Both the position numbers and the translations under genes were made by a program. A DNA stretch of 64,000 nucleotides from Tillandsia leiboldiana (lineage: Eukaryota; Streptophyta; Magnoliopsida; Poales; Bromeliaceae), in contig CM055063.1 of the NCBI GenBank assembly GCA_029204045.2, positions 44,621,345 through 44,685,344 of the forward strand, written 5' to 3'. The first letter of the stretch is position 1. The number at the start of each line of letters is the position of its first letter. Below the pieces are notes generated by a model. It worked only from the letters and a program-made list of their open reading frames with translations. It ran no database searches and was not told the DNA's origin. Positions 53,850 through 64,000 of the stretch are shown here, in pieces.

Positions 53850-56622
53850 TGTCACCCCCCGTGGGTTTTTCGGTTAAGCGGAAAACGTGAAATATTAAAA
53901 TTTTTCTTTACCGGGTCCCCCAGTGCGTGCCAGACCCGCCACACGTGCAAATTCCTCTACCCCGAGAGCGGGGTCTCCTTTGCACGTGCACGGCGGTTCC
54001 AACCAAGACAGGCATACAAACCCGAATGTAATCTCGTTCACACTTTAACCACAATCATCATTCACAAAAGCAAGAGAGAGTACTATAACTACTTAACACA
54101 GCCGTTGTTATTTAGAAAGGATAAATCCATGGGTTTCCAAATCGGTGTCCACACAACACTCGTTGTTTTAAAAGCCGTTTTCGCAAACATTTTTCCTAGT
54201 TTGAAAATAGGCCGACAACTACAGAGTATGCAAGCACACAGAGTCGCTACAGTAGTTTGAACATCCACACAAGCACAAAGACTAAGGAAATAAACATAAA
54301 TGAAACCTCACAAAGACACTCGAAAGAGATGCTAAAAACGACACATCTTCCTAGACCGTCCTCACATCCGTCCCGTGCCCGCGCCCGACCAACCTGTCAC
54401 AGAGTGGGGAGTCAGTGACGCTACCAGGATGCAACATAAACCAGGGTAAACAATGTATATATGCGATAATTGGGAAACTGAAATTAAAGCAAACCGAGCC
54501 ACCCGCATGTCCGTGTTTACCCCCTCCCAAGAGAGCCACGGTACCCGGTAACGAGCCAGACACGTGCATCTGCTCCTGCAACAATTAAACATACGTCCTT
54601 GCTCCTGTACCATCAAACATGCGTACTTGCTCCTGCAACAATCAAACATACGTCCTTGCTCCTGTACCATCAAACATGCGTACTTGCTCCTACAACAATC
54701 AAATGTGCACTTGCCTCTCGTGATTTTCCTATACCCCTCCACGGCGCTCGTGCGGTACGTGAGCAGCCGTGAGAGGTCCCCAACAACACTAGGGTACACG
54801 GGCCGACATGGCATTTTTCCGGAAAAATACACCAGTGCGGTGGCCAAACCGCTGGTGTGCGTGCAAGCAAACCTTGGGCTCAAAATGTGTGATATATGGG
54901 TGTGTCGTACCCAAAGCGAACCGTAGTAGTAAGAGATATGAATAGTAACATGCTCATGTAAAACAGGGGTTAGATACGATTATGAAATATATGTTGCTTT
55001 ATTCATGTTAAACCGTAATTTCTTTTACACCAGAACACCGACCTGAACAGTGCTTGGTCGGTACGCCCACAGTTGACCTGTCCCCACTCGATCGGCACGT
55101 GGACCTAGAAAGTCCCCAAGGTAAACATTAAGACCGAAGATTAGTAAAGGCACCACACACACGAACGGCTCAACAGTAAATAAGTGCTAAACGGGACACG
55201 ATGCACACGGCGGAAACACGAAAGGAGTCGAGCGGCGGCGGCGACAGCAAGCCTAGCGCGGGCGCATACCCTCGCGAGCGGCGCGGCGACAGGCCGCCCC
55301 GCGCGGGAACAGAGCCCCGTGCGGGCGCATACACGCACAGGCGAGGCGCAGCGGCGTGGCAGCAGAGGCCCCACGTGGGCACAAGCCTCGCTCGGGCACA
55401 GGCCCGCGCGGGCGGCGCACAGCAGCAGGCCGCCCCGCGCGGGTGCAGGCCCGCGCGGGCGGCGACGCGGCAGCAGGTCGCCCCGCGCGGGTGCAGGCCC
55501 GCGCGGGCGGCGCGCGACAGCAGGTCGGCCCCGCGCGGGCGCAGGCCCGCGCGGGCGGCGCGCGACAGCAGGTCGCCCCCGCGCGGGCGCAGGCCCGCGC
55601 GGGCGGCGCGCGACAGCAGGTCGCCCCCGCGCGGGCGCAGGCCCGCGCGGGCGGCGCACTGCAGTAGGCCGCCCCTACGCGAGCGGCGGTGCAGCAGTAA
55701 GCCGTCCCGCGCGGGTGCAGGCCGGCGCGGGCGGTGCGCGCCAGCAGGTCGCCCCCGCGCGGGCGGCGCACAGCAGCGAGCCGCCCCGCGCGGGTGGAGG
55801 CCCGCGCGGGCGGCGGCGCGGCAGCAAGTCGCCCCGCGCGGGTGTAGGTCCGCGCGGGCGGCGCGCGGCAGCAGGTTGCCCCCGTGCGCGGGCGCAGGCC
55901 CGCGCGGGCGGCGGGCGGCAGCAGGCCGACCCCGCGCGGGCGAACGCCCGCGCGGGCGGCGCACAACAGCAGGCTGCCCCGCGCGGGTGCAGGCCCGTGC
56001 GGGCGCCGCGCGTGGCAACAACAGCAGTGACGGTAGCGGCGACGGCGGCGGCGACAGCGGCAGCGGTAACGGCGGCAGCGACGGCGCGGCGGCGGCGGCC
56101 GCCGATGCTAGCGCGTCCCGAGAAAACAGGAAAGACTCTAAAAGAAGAATGACCACACACACGCAAAGCTCACCTCGTCGCGGAGAAGGCGATCCGATCG
56201 TTCCCGAATGGAGCCTCCGGATCCGATCCCCGTCCCGCTGGGGTTGATTCTCGACGAGATTCCCCTTCCTCTCCCTCTCTCTTTCTCTCTCAGGCGGCTA
56301 GGGTTGGCGGCTATGTTACAAAAGGATCCCTTACACAGGGTGACAACCGTCAGTATTTATAGGCATAGGGAAAAAAATCCTCCTCTCCACCCTAAATCGC
56401 ATGCGCACTAAAAAAAAAGGCGATAAGTTATAGTTACCGTCACCTTAGAAATTCAAAACTGGGAGATCCGGGAGTCGGATTTCAGATCCGATCGCGCCAC
56501 TGTTCAACACTTCGCGAGCCCTATCACCGAAAAATATCCGCGAGTGCCAATTCCAAACTTTAAAAGTCGCTAATAACATAAACTCTTAAAGTAAGTGATT
56601 GTAAAAAGTCCAGGACACTACA
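53850..56622 (-). mobile_element. Solo LTR, Gyp-A type (2773 bp)
   Basis: TGTCACCCCCCGTGGG to AGGACACTACA, flanked by TTTTT (53845-53849 and 56623-56627). No PBS or coding region, so it is a solo LTR. The minus strand has TATAAATA (56361-56354). It aligns with the Gyp-A LTRs over the GCGCGATCGGATCTGAAATC block near 56480 and over the CCCGCCACACGTGCAAATTC end. A G/C minisatellite (55250-56010) lies downstream of the TATA box. Four imperfect copies of GCTCCTG(C/T)A...CAATCAAACAT(A/G)CG (54570-54720) form a small tandem repeat. No gene. Confidence 0.88.
55420..56010. repeat. 48-bp GC-rich minisatellite in Gyp-A solo LTR
   Basis: Units of about 48 bp contain GCAGGCCCGCGCGGGCGGCG and CGACAGCAGGTCGCCCC. 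About 12 variants occur, and the three units at 55525-55660 are nearly identical. Because 48 is a multiple of three, it leaves long open Arg/Ala/Pro frames on both strands; these are not proteins. Confidence 0.88.
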
Positions 56623-56824
56623 TTTTTATTTTTAGTTCTTACCTTTTATGAACTTTAACTCCCTTTTGTTGTAATTTTGGCTAACTTTCTATGACAAAAA
56701 GGGGGAGAGAACTGACAACTGAGTACTAACTATTTAGAACTTTTGGTAAGTACTTTGGAACTTGAGAAGAGAACATTCAAAACACTTTTGTGTTGGAACT
56801 TTGTGAACCTTTGAAAGGCGAAGT
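56623..56824 (+). mobile_element. Sire-3 remnant: 3' non-coding region with PPT-like tract
   Basis: Continues Sire-3 after the solo LTR: TTTTAGTTCTTACC, AACTCCCTTTTGTTGTAATT and the tract GACAAAAAGGGGGAGAGA. It matches the reverse of 11080-11240 in Sire-1. It ends at GAAGT, where the minus-strand Gyp-A LTR starts. It is repeated at 63238-63438. Confidence 0.75.
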
Positions 56825-59251
56825 TGTCACGCCCTGGAGGTTCTAAATGAGCGGAAAGACGTGTATCATTTTTTTTTTTAAATCAATCTCGCCCACCGGT
56901 GCGCGCCAGACCCGCCACATATATAAATTAACTCCACAAACGTACGGAGTCTCCTTTGGATATGTACGGCGTCTCGATTACAACACATACTTTAACCATG
57001 CAGTCACAATGAAACCAAAAGGAGAGATCACACTTAATCATATCCATAATTACTACCACAAGGTTGAAAGCATAAATCCACAAGTTTGGAAAACGGTGTC
57101 CACACGGCACCCGATTTTAAAAACATTTTCGCAATCTCTTTTAGGCGGCAACATAACTTGAAAGGATAAATCCACGGGTTTGGAAAGCAATGCCCACACG
57201 ACACTTAGTTTGAAAACGTTTTCGAAACCATTTTGCTATGTGAAAACACGCCGCATACAAGTCTAAGATAAACACAATAAAAGATGTCACCACTAAGTTA
57301 GGATCTCAACCTAACATCCACATTGTTCCATCAACAAGTAAACGCTAGCTTACTAACCAAAAGCAATAGAGAGATAACCAAAAGTAAATAAGACGTTCGT
57401 CAGCCTCAAACGGCTAAGGTCCTCTAAACGCAGTCTCACCGTCGTCCCGATTCCCACCCCTGTTCAGACCTGTCACAGTGTGGGTAGTCAGTGACATATA
57501 AAGTAGATGAAAATAGGAATGATGCAATAAAAACTGTAGTAAACAAACCGATACACCAGAGCATTACACTTCCCCCTCATGAATCTCCATATCCCCTGTT
57601 CAAAACATTCTGGGCACCTACCCCAGAGTTACTCTGCTCACCCCTTGGTGCTTTTAACCCCTCTACTGCCCAAGTAGCAGTCGCCTCACCTTGAGGGGTC
57701 CCCATCATCACACATTGTGGGGTACATGGTTCAACGTACCATCTTTCCAAAAAAATACACCCTGTGCGGTGGCCAGACCGCAGGTGTGGGTGTAAGCAAT
57801 CGTGAGCAAAAATGCCGAAACCGGCGTGTAATAAGGCACCGCGACCTTCGTCGCCACAGTTAGAAATAAAAGAGTGGGATTCTCATGCAATGGGGTTAGA
57901 TAGTTTACAAAAGATACATCTACTTTATTTTCACAAGTCACAACGGGAACAACCATACAACGAAATACAATAAAGTACCCACCTCAAACCGCGTCGACCG
58001 GAACTCCGAAAATCGACCCGTACCTTCGGACGACACCCGAACCTAAAAGAAAGTCCCCCAACAGGGCATAACAGGTGAGACACGACTCTCATAAGAAAAA
58101 CACGACTACGAAAGCGCAAACAAAAGGACTAACGACTCACGGTGGCGGCGGCGACGAAGCGGCCCCCGCGCGGCACGCGCGCCATGTGCGGTGCAGCCGC
58201 GCGGGCGCCAGCCCCGCGCTGCGCATGCGGCGGCCGCGCGGGCTCCAGCCCCGCACGGTGCATGCGGCGCGGCCGCGCGGGCACCAGCCCCGCGCGGCGC
58301 ATGCGGCACATGCGGCGCGTCCTCGCGGGCACCAGCCCCGCGCGCCACGTGTGCGCCGCATGTGGTGCGGCCGCGCGGGCGCCTGGCCCGCGTGGCGCCA
58401 CACGCTATGTGGCCGCGCTGCGTGCTGTGCGGCAGCGCGGGTCCCTGCCTCGCGCGGCGCCGCACAAGGTGCGGCCGCGCGGGCGCCTTGCCCGCGCGGC
58501 ACGCGCGCGCCGCGTGCGGTGCGGCCGCGCGGTTGCCTGCCCCGCGCGGCACCGCACGCGGTGTGGCAGCGGCGGCGATGAGAGCAAACAAGAACGGCGA
58601 AAGACCCAAAAACGTCAAACCCTAGAACGATGAAATCGTAAGGATAACGGTGCTAACCTCGATCTATCGGGGACGATAATCCGATCTCGTTCTTCGCAGC
58701 GCTGAGGATCCGGATCCGCTCCCCGTAGGTGGTGGCGTCTCGTTCTCCTGTCTCCGGCACGTCGATCGGGGCGATCGGGCTCCTCCGCTTTCTTCTTCTC
58801 TCACTATTTCCTCCGGTTAGGGTTTTCTTTTCTTTTTCCTCTTTTCTCTCTTTTTTCTCCAGCTAGGGTTTTCTCTTTTCTTTCGGGAAAATAGACTTCT
58901 CCCTTGATACGTATGATAAAACCCACATCCGAGTATTATTATTTAAAAATAATTAACTATTCCCACGAGATAATTCCACAACTCCTTAGAAAGCGTGCTA
59001 GATCTTTAGCACGGATTCCGATGCACACTACGATTACCGCGACCTTCGAAACCCCATTCCAGGGGATCCGTAAGTCGGATTTTAGATCCAATTGCACCGC
59101 CGTTCATCGCTTTTTGAGCTCTATCATAGAAAAATACCCGCACCGCATGATAGTCAACTTAAGAAAACTCGATAATTTGATTTTTTCTAACATGTAATTT
59201 ATTAGCAAGAGGGTAAAATGATACATTAAAAAGTCGTGATATTACTCCACA
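56825..59251 (-). mobile_element. Gyp-A 3' LTR, minus-strand element
   Basis: 2427 bp. On the minus strand it begins TGTGGAGTAATATCACGAC after the PPT and ends CCAGGGCGTGACA. It is the counterpart of 891-1851/20893-22431. It has a GC-rich minisatellite at 58140-58570. Blocks at 56960-57230 (CCATGCAGTCACAATG, TTTGGAAA...GGTGTCCACACG) recur at 63590-63800. No gene. Confidence 0.88.
58140..58570. repeat. GC-rich minisatellite (about 39-bp units) in Gyp-A LTR
   Basis: Variants of CGGCCGCGCGGGCNCCAGCC followed by CCGCGCGGCGCATGCGGCG repeat about ten times. It has the same relative position as the arrays at 1540 and 55420 but a different unit. The long Arg/Ala frames here are compositional. Confidence 0.8.
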
Positions 59252-59264
59252 CACCCCTTAAAAG
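59252..59264 (-). other. Polypurine tract, minus-strand Gyp-A
   Basis: Minus strand CTTTTAAGGGGTG just before the 3' LTR, preceded by GAGGACGAAACTT, the same trailer as at 869-881. Confidence 0.82.
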
Positions 59265-59288
59265 AAGTTTCGTCCTCGAAACTTATTC

Positions 59289-59905
59289 TCAACCCTCGCT
59301 AAACAAATCAGGAAAACACTCTCTCACCTTCGTCTCTAGTTCCTAACTCGCCTCACGCTCCTCATGGTTACTCCATTGCACCTTCACGTAGGGGATCGTC
59401 CGGTTGCGTAGCTTCTTATCTTCACGCGCCAAAATTCATACCGGTGTTTCCTCGAAGCTCAAGTCCTCACGCAACTCGATGGCAGAAACTTCGAGGATGT
59501 GCGACGGATCGAGAAGGTATTTTCGAAGCATCGAGACATGAAACACGTTGTGTACCCGTTCGAGGTTTGGCGGTAAGGCCAACCGGTATGCCATCGGGCC
59601 CACGCGCTCCAAGATCTCGAACGGTCCCACATACCGTGGGCTCAGTTTCCCTCTTAAGCCAAAACGTCTGGTTCCTTTAGATGGCGATACACGAAGTAAC
59701 ACGTGTTCCCCCACCATAAACTCCAAATCGCGTCGCCTCTGATCCGCATAGCTCTTTTGCCGGCTCTGGGCGGTCAACAGCCGCTGCCTGATAAGGCGCA
59801 CCTTTGCCTCAGTTTCCTCCACTAGATCTGGTCCCAAACATTTTCAGTCCCCCAAGTCGTCCCAACATATAGGAGATCGACAACGGCGTCCGTGTAGGGC
59901 TTAAT
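59289..59905 (-). pseudogene. Gyp-A integrase C-terminus and chromodomain, minus-strand element
   Basis: Counterpart of 200-857 in the same frame as the upstream pol. GPDLVEETEAKV, GEHVLLRVSPSKGTRRF, YVGPFEILERVGP and VFHVSMLRKY are visible. The chromodomain follows a TGA at 59436-59438 that stands where the + copy has an Arg codon (CGA). Other stops are at 59901-59903 (TAA after MAPY) and 59844-59846 (TGA). At least one frame change lies in the last 150 bases. Confidence 0.88.
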
Positions 59906-62050
59906 ACGGCGCCATTTGAATGCTTGCTTGGTAGCTGTTATTGTAGGTGAATTCCACGAGGGGTAGGTAACGCGACCATCCTTCACCCAAATCAAGCACG
60001 CAAGCTCGGAGCATATCTTCGAGAATCTGGATTACCCGTTCCGATTGTCCGTCAGTCTGCGGGTGGAAAGCCGTGCTGAATTGCAGTTTGGTCCCCATTG
60101 CCCTCTGTAGGCTCCGCCAAAAGTTCGATACAAAACGTGTGTCTCGATCAGAAGTTATCGACGCTGGTACTCCGTGCAACCTTACCACCTCGTCGATGTA
60201 GGTTTGCGCCAACCGGTCTCGGGTCCATGTCGTGTGGATGGGCAGAAAATGAGCCGATTTCGTCAAACGATCCACTATGACCCATATCGCGTCGTGTCCT
60301 TGTTGCGATCGGGGAAATCCAATCACGAAGTCCATGGTAATCCATTCCCATTTCCATTCTGGTATGGGCAATGGCTGTAGTTTCCCCGCCGGGCGCTGGT
60401 GTTCATCCTTTACTTGTTGGCATACCAAACAATGTGCCACAAATTTCGTCACGTCCCCCTTCAATTTAGGCCACCAAAAGGTCTGCCTAAGGTCTTTATA
60501 CATCTTCGTACCACTGGGATGCGCAGCATAGGGAGCACTATGCGCTTCTGCCAGAATTTCTTTCTTTATTTCCGGTACGTCGGGCACACAGATTCGTCCC
60601 CGAAATCTTATTGTGTTATCCGTGCCAATCAGAAAATCGCCCCCTTGTTCCGAAGACATTCTGTCCCGCACAAGTTGCAATTGTGTGTCCGTTGTCTGGC
60701 CTTCCAAGATCCTCTCGATCAAAGTAGGCTTAACTACTAGGGACAGGAGTTGCGTAACCGTACCTGCCGGCACTACCTCTAATCTCAATTGCGAGAACTC
60801 TGCAATTAGACGATTCTGTTTGGTAAAGGCGCTCATCATTGTTTCCCCCATCTGCCCCTTCCGGCTCAAGGCGTCGGCCACCACATTTGCCTTTCCAGGG
60901 TGGTAATGGATAGACAAATCGTAGTCTTTCAGTAGCTCCAGCCACCGCCTTTGCCGTAGATTCAACTCCATTTGTGTGAACAAGTACTTAAGGCTCTGGT
61001 GATTGGAGAACACATTGCAGTGCACTCCGTAAAGATAGTGCCTCCAGAGCTTTAGAGCAAACACGACTGCTGCGAGCTCCAAGTTGTGCGTACGGTAGTT
61101 CTGCCCGTATTCCTTGAGCCGTCTTGATGCGTAGGCTATGACCTTCCTTTGTTGCATTAGTACGCTTCCAAGTCCGCTCCGTGATGCATCGCAATAGATC
61201 TCATAGTCCTCTACGGGCTTCGGCAGTGTGAGCACTGGCGCCCGTGTTAGTCTGTCCTTGAGTTCCTTGAAGCTTTCCTGGCATTGAGTCGTCCAGATGA
61301 ATCTCTCCCCTTTCCGGGTTAATCGATTTAGGGGAGTGGCCATCTTTGAGAAGCCTTCCACGAAGCGTCTAAAGTACCCTGCCAGTCCCAGGAAACTCCG
61401 GATCTCCGTTACCGTTGTTGGCCGAGCCCAGTTGGTCACGGATTCTACTTTTCTCGGGTCCACCGCTATTCCCGACACTGAGGCTATGTGTCCCAAAGAG
61501 TCTACCTCGCGGAGCCAGAACTCACACTTCTTGAGTTTGGCATACAATTTCTAGTCCCGGAGGGTCTGGAGGATTACTCGCAAGTGTTCCTCGTGCTCTT
61601 TGTCTGTGCGTGAGTAGATCAGGATGTCATCTATAAAGACCACTACAAACTGGTCTAAGAAAGGCTTGAATATCCTATTCATCATATTCATGAACACCGC
61701 TGGAGCGTTAGTGAGTCCAAACGGCATAACCGTAAACTTGTAATGACCATACGGAGTTCGAAAGGCTGTTTTCGGTACGTCATCACTCCGGACTCTACGT
61801 TGGCGATAGCCGGACTACAGATCAATCTTCGAGGACACCGTCGCTCCTTGTAGTTGGTCAAATAGGTCATCAATCCGAGGTAAGGGGTACTTGTTTTTCA
61901 CTATAACCTTATTTATTTCCCGATAGTCGATGCACAATCGTAGACTCCCGTCCTTCTTCCGTACGTATAGTACGAGTGCACCCCAAGACGACACGCTCGG
62001 TTTGATGAACCCCTTATCCAAGAGGTCTTCTAATTGTGCCTTTAAGCTCC
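59906..62050 (-). pseudogene. Gyp-A RT, RNase H and integrase core, minus-strand element
   Basis: Order on the minus strand is RT (GFIKPSVSSWGALVLYVRKK; catalytic FIDD at 61637-61626), RNase H (DASRSGLG, NLELAAVV), integrase zinc region (HPSGTKMYKDL, CLVCQQVKDEH) and catalytic core (TMDFVIGFP, SDRDTRF, SERVIQ). RT-RNase H-integrase order and the chromodomain define Ty3/gypsy chromoviruses. Breaks: TAG at 61815-61817 after SSKIDL, TAG at 61551-61553 before KLYAKLKK, and a frame change near 62040. The RNase H motif expected as DH reads SNH (Asp to Asn), which would disable the nuclease. Confidence 0.9.
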
Positions 62051-62051
62051 T

Positions 62052-62243
62052 TTAGCTCCGCAAACACCATTTGATGTGGTGCCTTGGTGATAGGTTGTGT
62101 GTCCGGAATAGGCTCGATGGCAAACTCGGTTTCTCGCAATAGATTAGCACCTGATACTCAGTAAGCCAATCCATTCCGAGTACCACCTCGAATTCCCTTA
62201 GCGGTGAAACCACTAAGTCCCAAAGACAACTAAGCCTTCCCAA
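62052..62243 (-). pseudogene. Gyp-A protease C-terminal remnant
   Basis: A 63-codon frame with VSPLREFEVVLGMDWLTEY, the conserved segment at the end of the gypsy protease. The catalytic N-terminal half is missing; the next 290 bases upstream (62244-62532) are unlike the family. Confidence 0.75.
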
Positions 62244-62532
62244 CCTTATTGGGCAGGAAGGTACAAAATATTCCCTTCTAAGGGTCCTCCTGGGGTCAAG
62301 ACCAACATTATACTTGGAAAGGGGTCTTTCCTAAATAAATATAGGTAGGAGTACAAAGCAAGAAGTGGAGAAGTGGGATGCTCCTAATATCTAACAAGGT
62401 CCTACTCGCAAAGGAAAAACTAAGAGTAGGGTGCCACCTGCTACTACTTCCCTCGGGGCAGTGCGTCCTTTGTCGTGCCATCGCGTAAGACCTCTCGTTC
62501 GGGTCGTGCCACTGAAGGAATTGTTCCCGGGT
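62244..62532. other. Unassigned segment between protease and gag remnants
   Basis: No recognisable coding domain. It contains CCTTCTAAGGGTCCTCCTGG and is less GC-rich than the flanks. It could be an inserted or badly decayed stretch. I see no termini or duplication. Confidence 0.4.
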
Positions 62533-63180
62533 TCAGGGGCAGTTAAAGCGGGACTGCCCCAGTTTGTCACAACGGAAGCAATGGTCGTGCTCCCGGGAAC
62601 AGATGATCACCCGGTGTGCTCCTCCGCAGATGATGCATGGCCAGTCCCCCCGGCTCCGGTCCTCTCGCCGGCGTGCCTCTGGTTCCGTGTTGCGTCTTCG
62701 GATACTTGGGTGGTCGGCTCCCATTGGGAAAGTCATTCCCGGGATAAGGCTGGGGTCGTTTCTGGCCCCCGGCTGGGCTCATGATCCTTCTGCCGGGTGC
62801 GTGCAACGGCCAATTCCCGCTCCACCAAAGTGGCCCTGTCGATCACTTCTCGGAAAGCGGGTAAACCCACCGTCGGTATTACCTGAAAGGTGTCGCTCCG
62901 CCATGTCGTGGAACTGTTGTTGAAGTAGACGATTCTCCACAGTTGCCGGAGCCGTCATATCCACTTCTGCGCCATCGATTGAAGACGGGGTTCGGGGCAT
63001 TACCCGTGCATGCAAAGAAACCAAGTTAGTCCTAGACTTAATTGGTCTAGCGCCTTGACCTACGAACACTGGGACTCTATCCCTTTTTCTCGCATTCACA
63101 CTCGCGCTCTACGCACCTACACCTTGGTTATCACATTGGTTAGTTGCTAGTGGCATTGCCTTCTGTGGATGTTGGTCACC
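62533..63180 (-). pseudogene. Gyp-A gag remnant
   Basis: Pieces of gag in different frames: MNARKRDRVPVF (start near 63099), the FREVIDRATLVERELAVAR segment found after the capsid domain (near 62800-62850), and two zinc motifs, CIICGGAHRVIIC and CFRCDKLGQSRFNC. In the second, the His ligand is replaced (LGQS). Nearly all of the capsid domain is deleted. Confidence 0.75.
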
Positions 63181-63204
63181 GTTCACTGTAGTTAAAGTCA
63201 TTTT

Positions 63205-63216
63205 TCTCTGATACCA
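63205..63216 (-). other. Primer-binding site, minus-strand Gyp-A (5' LTR missing)
   Basis: Minus strand TGGTATCAGAGA, 11 of 12 bases of the tRNA-iMet PBS, seven bases from a TGTGG that would be the LTR edge (63224). The expected 2.4-kb 5' LTR is not there; only about 15 bases precede Sire-3 sequence. A 15-bp repeat GTTAAAGTCATTTT(T/A) flanks the PBS (63191 and 63228). Confidence 0.7.
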
Positions 63217-63237
63217 TAAAATCTGTGGTTAAAGTCA

Positions 63238-63438
63238 TTTTACTTTTAGTTCTTACCTTTTATGAGCTTTAACTCCCTTTTGTTGTAATTTTGGCTAACT
63301 TTCTGTGACAAAAAGGGGGAGAGAACTGACAACTGAGTACTAACTATTTAGAACTTTAGGTAAGTACTTTGGAACTTGAGAAGAGAACATTCAAAACACT
63401 TTTGTGTTGGAACTTTGTGAACCTTTGAAAGGCGAAGT
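63238..63438 (+). mobile_element. Second copy of Sire-3 3' region
   Basis: Matches 56623-56824 with a few percent change, including the GACAAAAAGGGGGAGAGA tract and the GAAGT flank of the LTR that follows. Confidence 0.8.
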
Positions 63439-63801
63439 TGTCACGCCCCGAAGGTTCTAAATGAGCGAAAAGACGTGTATCTTTTTTTTTTAAAATCAAC
63501 CTCGCTCACCGGTGCGCGCCAGACCCGCCACATATACAAATTCACTCCACAAATGGATGGAGTCTCCTTTGTATATGTACGGCGTCTCGATTACAACACA
63601 TACTATAACCATGCAGTCACAATGAAACCAAAAGGAGAGATCACACTTAATCATATCCATAATTACTACCGCAAGGTTGAAAGCATAAATCCACAAGTTT
63701 GGAAAACGGGGTCCACACGACACCCGGTTTTAAAAACATTTTCGCAATCTCTTTTAGCCGGCAACATAACTTGAAAGGATAAATCCACGGGTTTGGAAAG
63801 C
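63439..63801 (-). mobile_element. Partial Gyp-A LTR, second copy of the 56825 junction
   Basis: TGTCACGCCCCGAAGG matches the LTR end at 56825 and stays colinear to about 57190. Because the flank and the insertion point are the same as at 56824/56825, this is a duplicated junction, not a new insertion. It is cut at 63806 by another element. Confidence 0.8.
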
Positions 63802-63806
63802 AGTGC

Positions 63807-64000
63807 TGTAGTGAACCGGAACTTGGTATATAAACAAATATAAATAAAAATGGTATGAAATACTATTTTTATTGAGTTAGAAAAGTACAGGGTGACCTGG
63901 AAATGAATTGGGCCCAAATCGGGATTAAAATAAGATATCTAGAATCTTATGTGAGAAAGTGGGCCCAGATTGTAAGTGGAAAATTCACAGTCTCGGAAAA
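63807..64000. mobile_element. Start of an unidentified LTR-like element
   Basis: TGTAGTGAACCGGAAC breaks the Gyp-A LTR after GTTTGGAAAGCAGTGC, so an insertion begins here; AGTGC would be its left target duplication. 194 bp are visible, AT-rich, without coding sequence. The TG start fits an LTR but the other end is outside the window. Confidence 0.45.

Noticed and set aside
54351..54926. Frame with repeated Cys-rich segments (CCRSKYACLMVQEQ)
   Set aside because: Reflects a small tandem repeat in the solo LTR; the opposite strand is open too and no start or domain is convincing.
55141..56247. Long Ala/Arg/Pro-rich open frames on both strands (up to 348 codons)
   Set aside because: They come from a 48-bp GC-rich minisatellite within a solo LTR; frames are open on several strands at once and resemble no protein family.
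58075..58633. Overlapping Arg/Ala/Cys-rich frames
   Set aside because: Compositional frames from the GC-rich minisatellite of the Gyp-A LTR.

Overview
This window is plant nuclear DNA made almost entirely of nested LTR retrotransposons. I see no host gene, tRNA or functional rRNA gene. Three things point to a flowering plant with a large, repeat-rich genome: Ty1/copia elements of the Sirevirus type (extra ORF after pol, palindrome arrays in the LTR, repeated polypurine tracts); Ty3/gypsy chromoviruses with a chromodomain and LTRs of 2.4 to 4.2 kb (Tekay/Del-like); and a Cassandra TRIM with 5S rRNA-derived LTRs. The species cannot be told. Family names used here (Gyp-A, Gyp-B, Gyp-C, Sire-1, Sire-2, Sire-3) are my own labels.

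Layout. 1-890 is the 3' end of a Gyp-A pol gene on +. 891-1851 plus 20893-22431 is its 3' LTR, split by Sire-1 (1852-20887, minus strand, TSD CACCG). The 3' LTR of Sire-1 is split at 2132-9591 by a solo Gyp-B LTR (TSD TCTTC), which contains another Gyp-B-type solo LTR at 4802-8044 (TSD CCGTG). 22432-23990 is the right end of a Gyp-C LTR that carries Gyp-A. 23991-25313 is gag of Sire-2, in which Gyp-C sits. After a 100-N gap (25315-25414), positions 25415-41090 repeat 9485-25313 in the same order. This looks like two contig ends that overlap but were not merged, so most of the Sire-1 to Sire-2 block is probably present once in the real genome.

39757-52516 is Sire-2 (minus), with gag split by a gag-only Gyp-B element at 41130-50842 (TSD TGTTC; 5' LTR 3986 bp, 3' LTR 3227 bp). 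Sire-2 itself sits in an older, plus-oriented Sire-3 remnant (52517-53849 and 56623-56824), which also carries a Cassandra TRIM (52524-53099, TSD TACAC) and a solo Gyp-A-type LTR (53850-56622, TSD TTTTT). 56825-63223 is a decayed minus-strand Gyp-A element. 63238-63801 repeats the Sire-3/LTR boundary, and a new LTR-like end starts at 63807.

The insertions run seven deep. None of the gag-pol genes is intact: all carry nonsense codons, frameshifts or altered catalytic residues. The only long undamaged reading frame is the third ORF of Sire-1 (472 codons). Just upstream of it are an array of the same CCGGA-type motifs found in the element's own LTR promoter, a TATA-like box and a well-formed intron, so it may be transcribed as a separate unit. 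This is the observation most worth following up.
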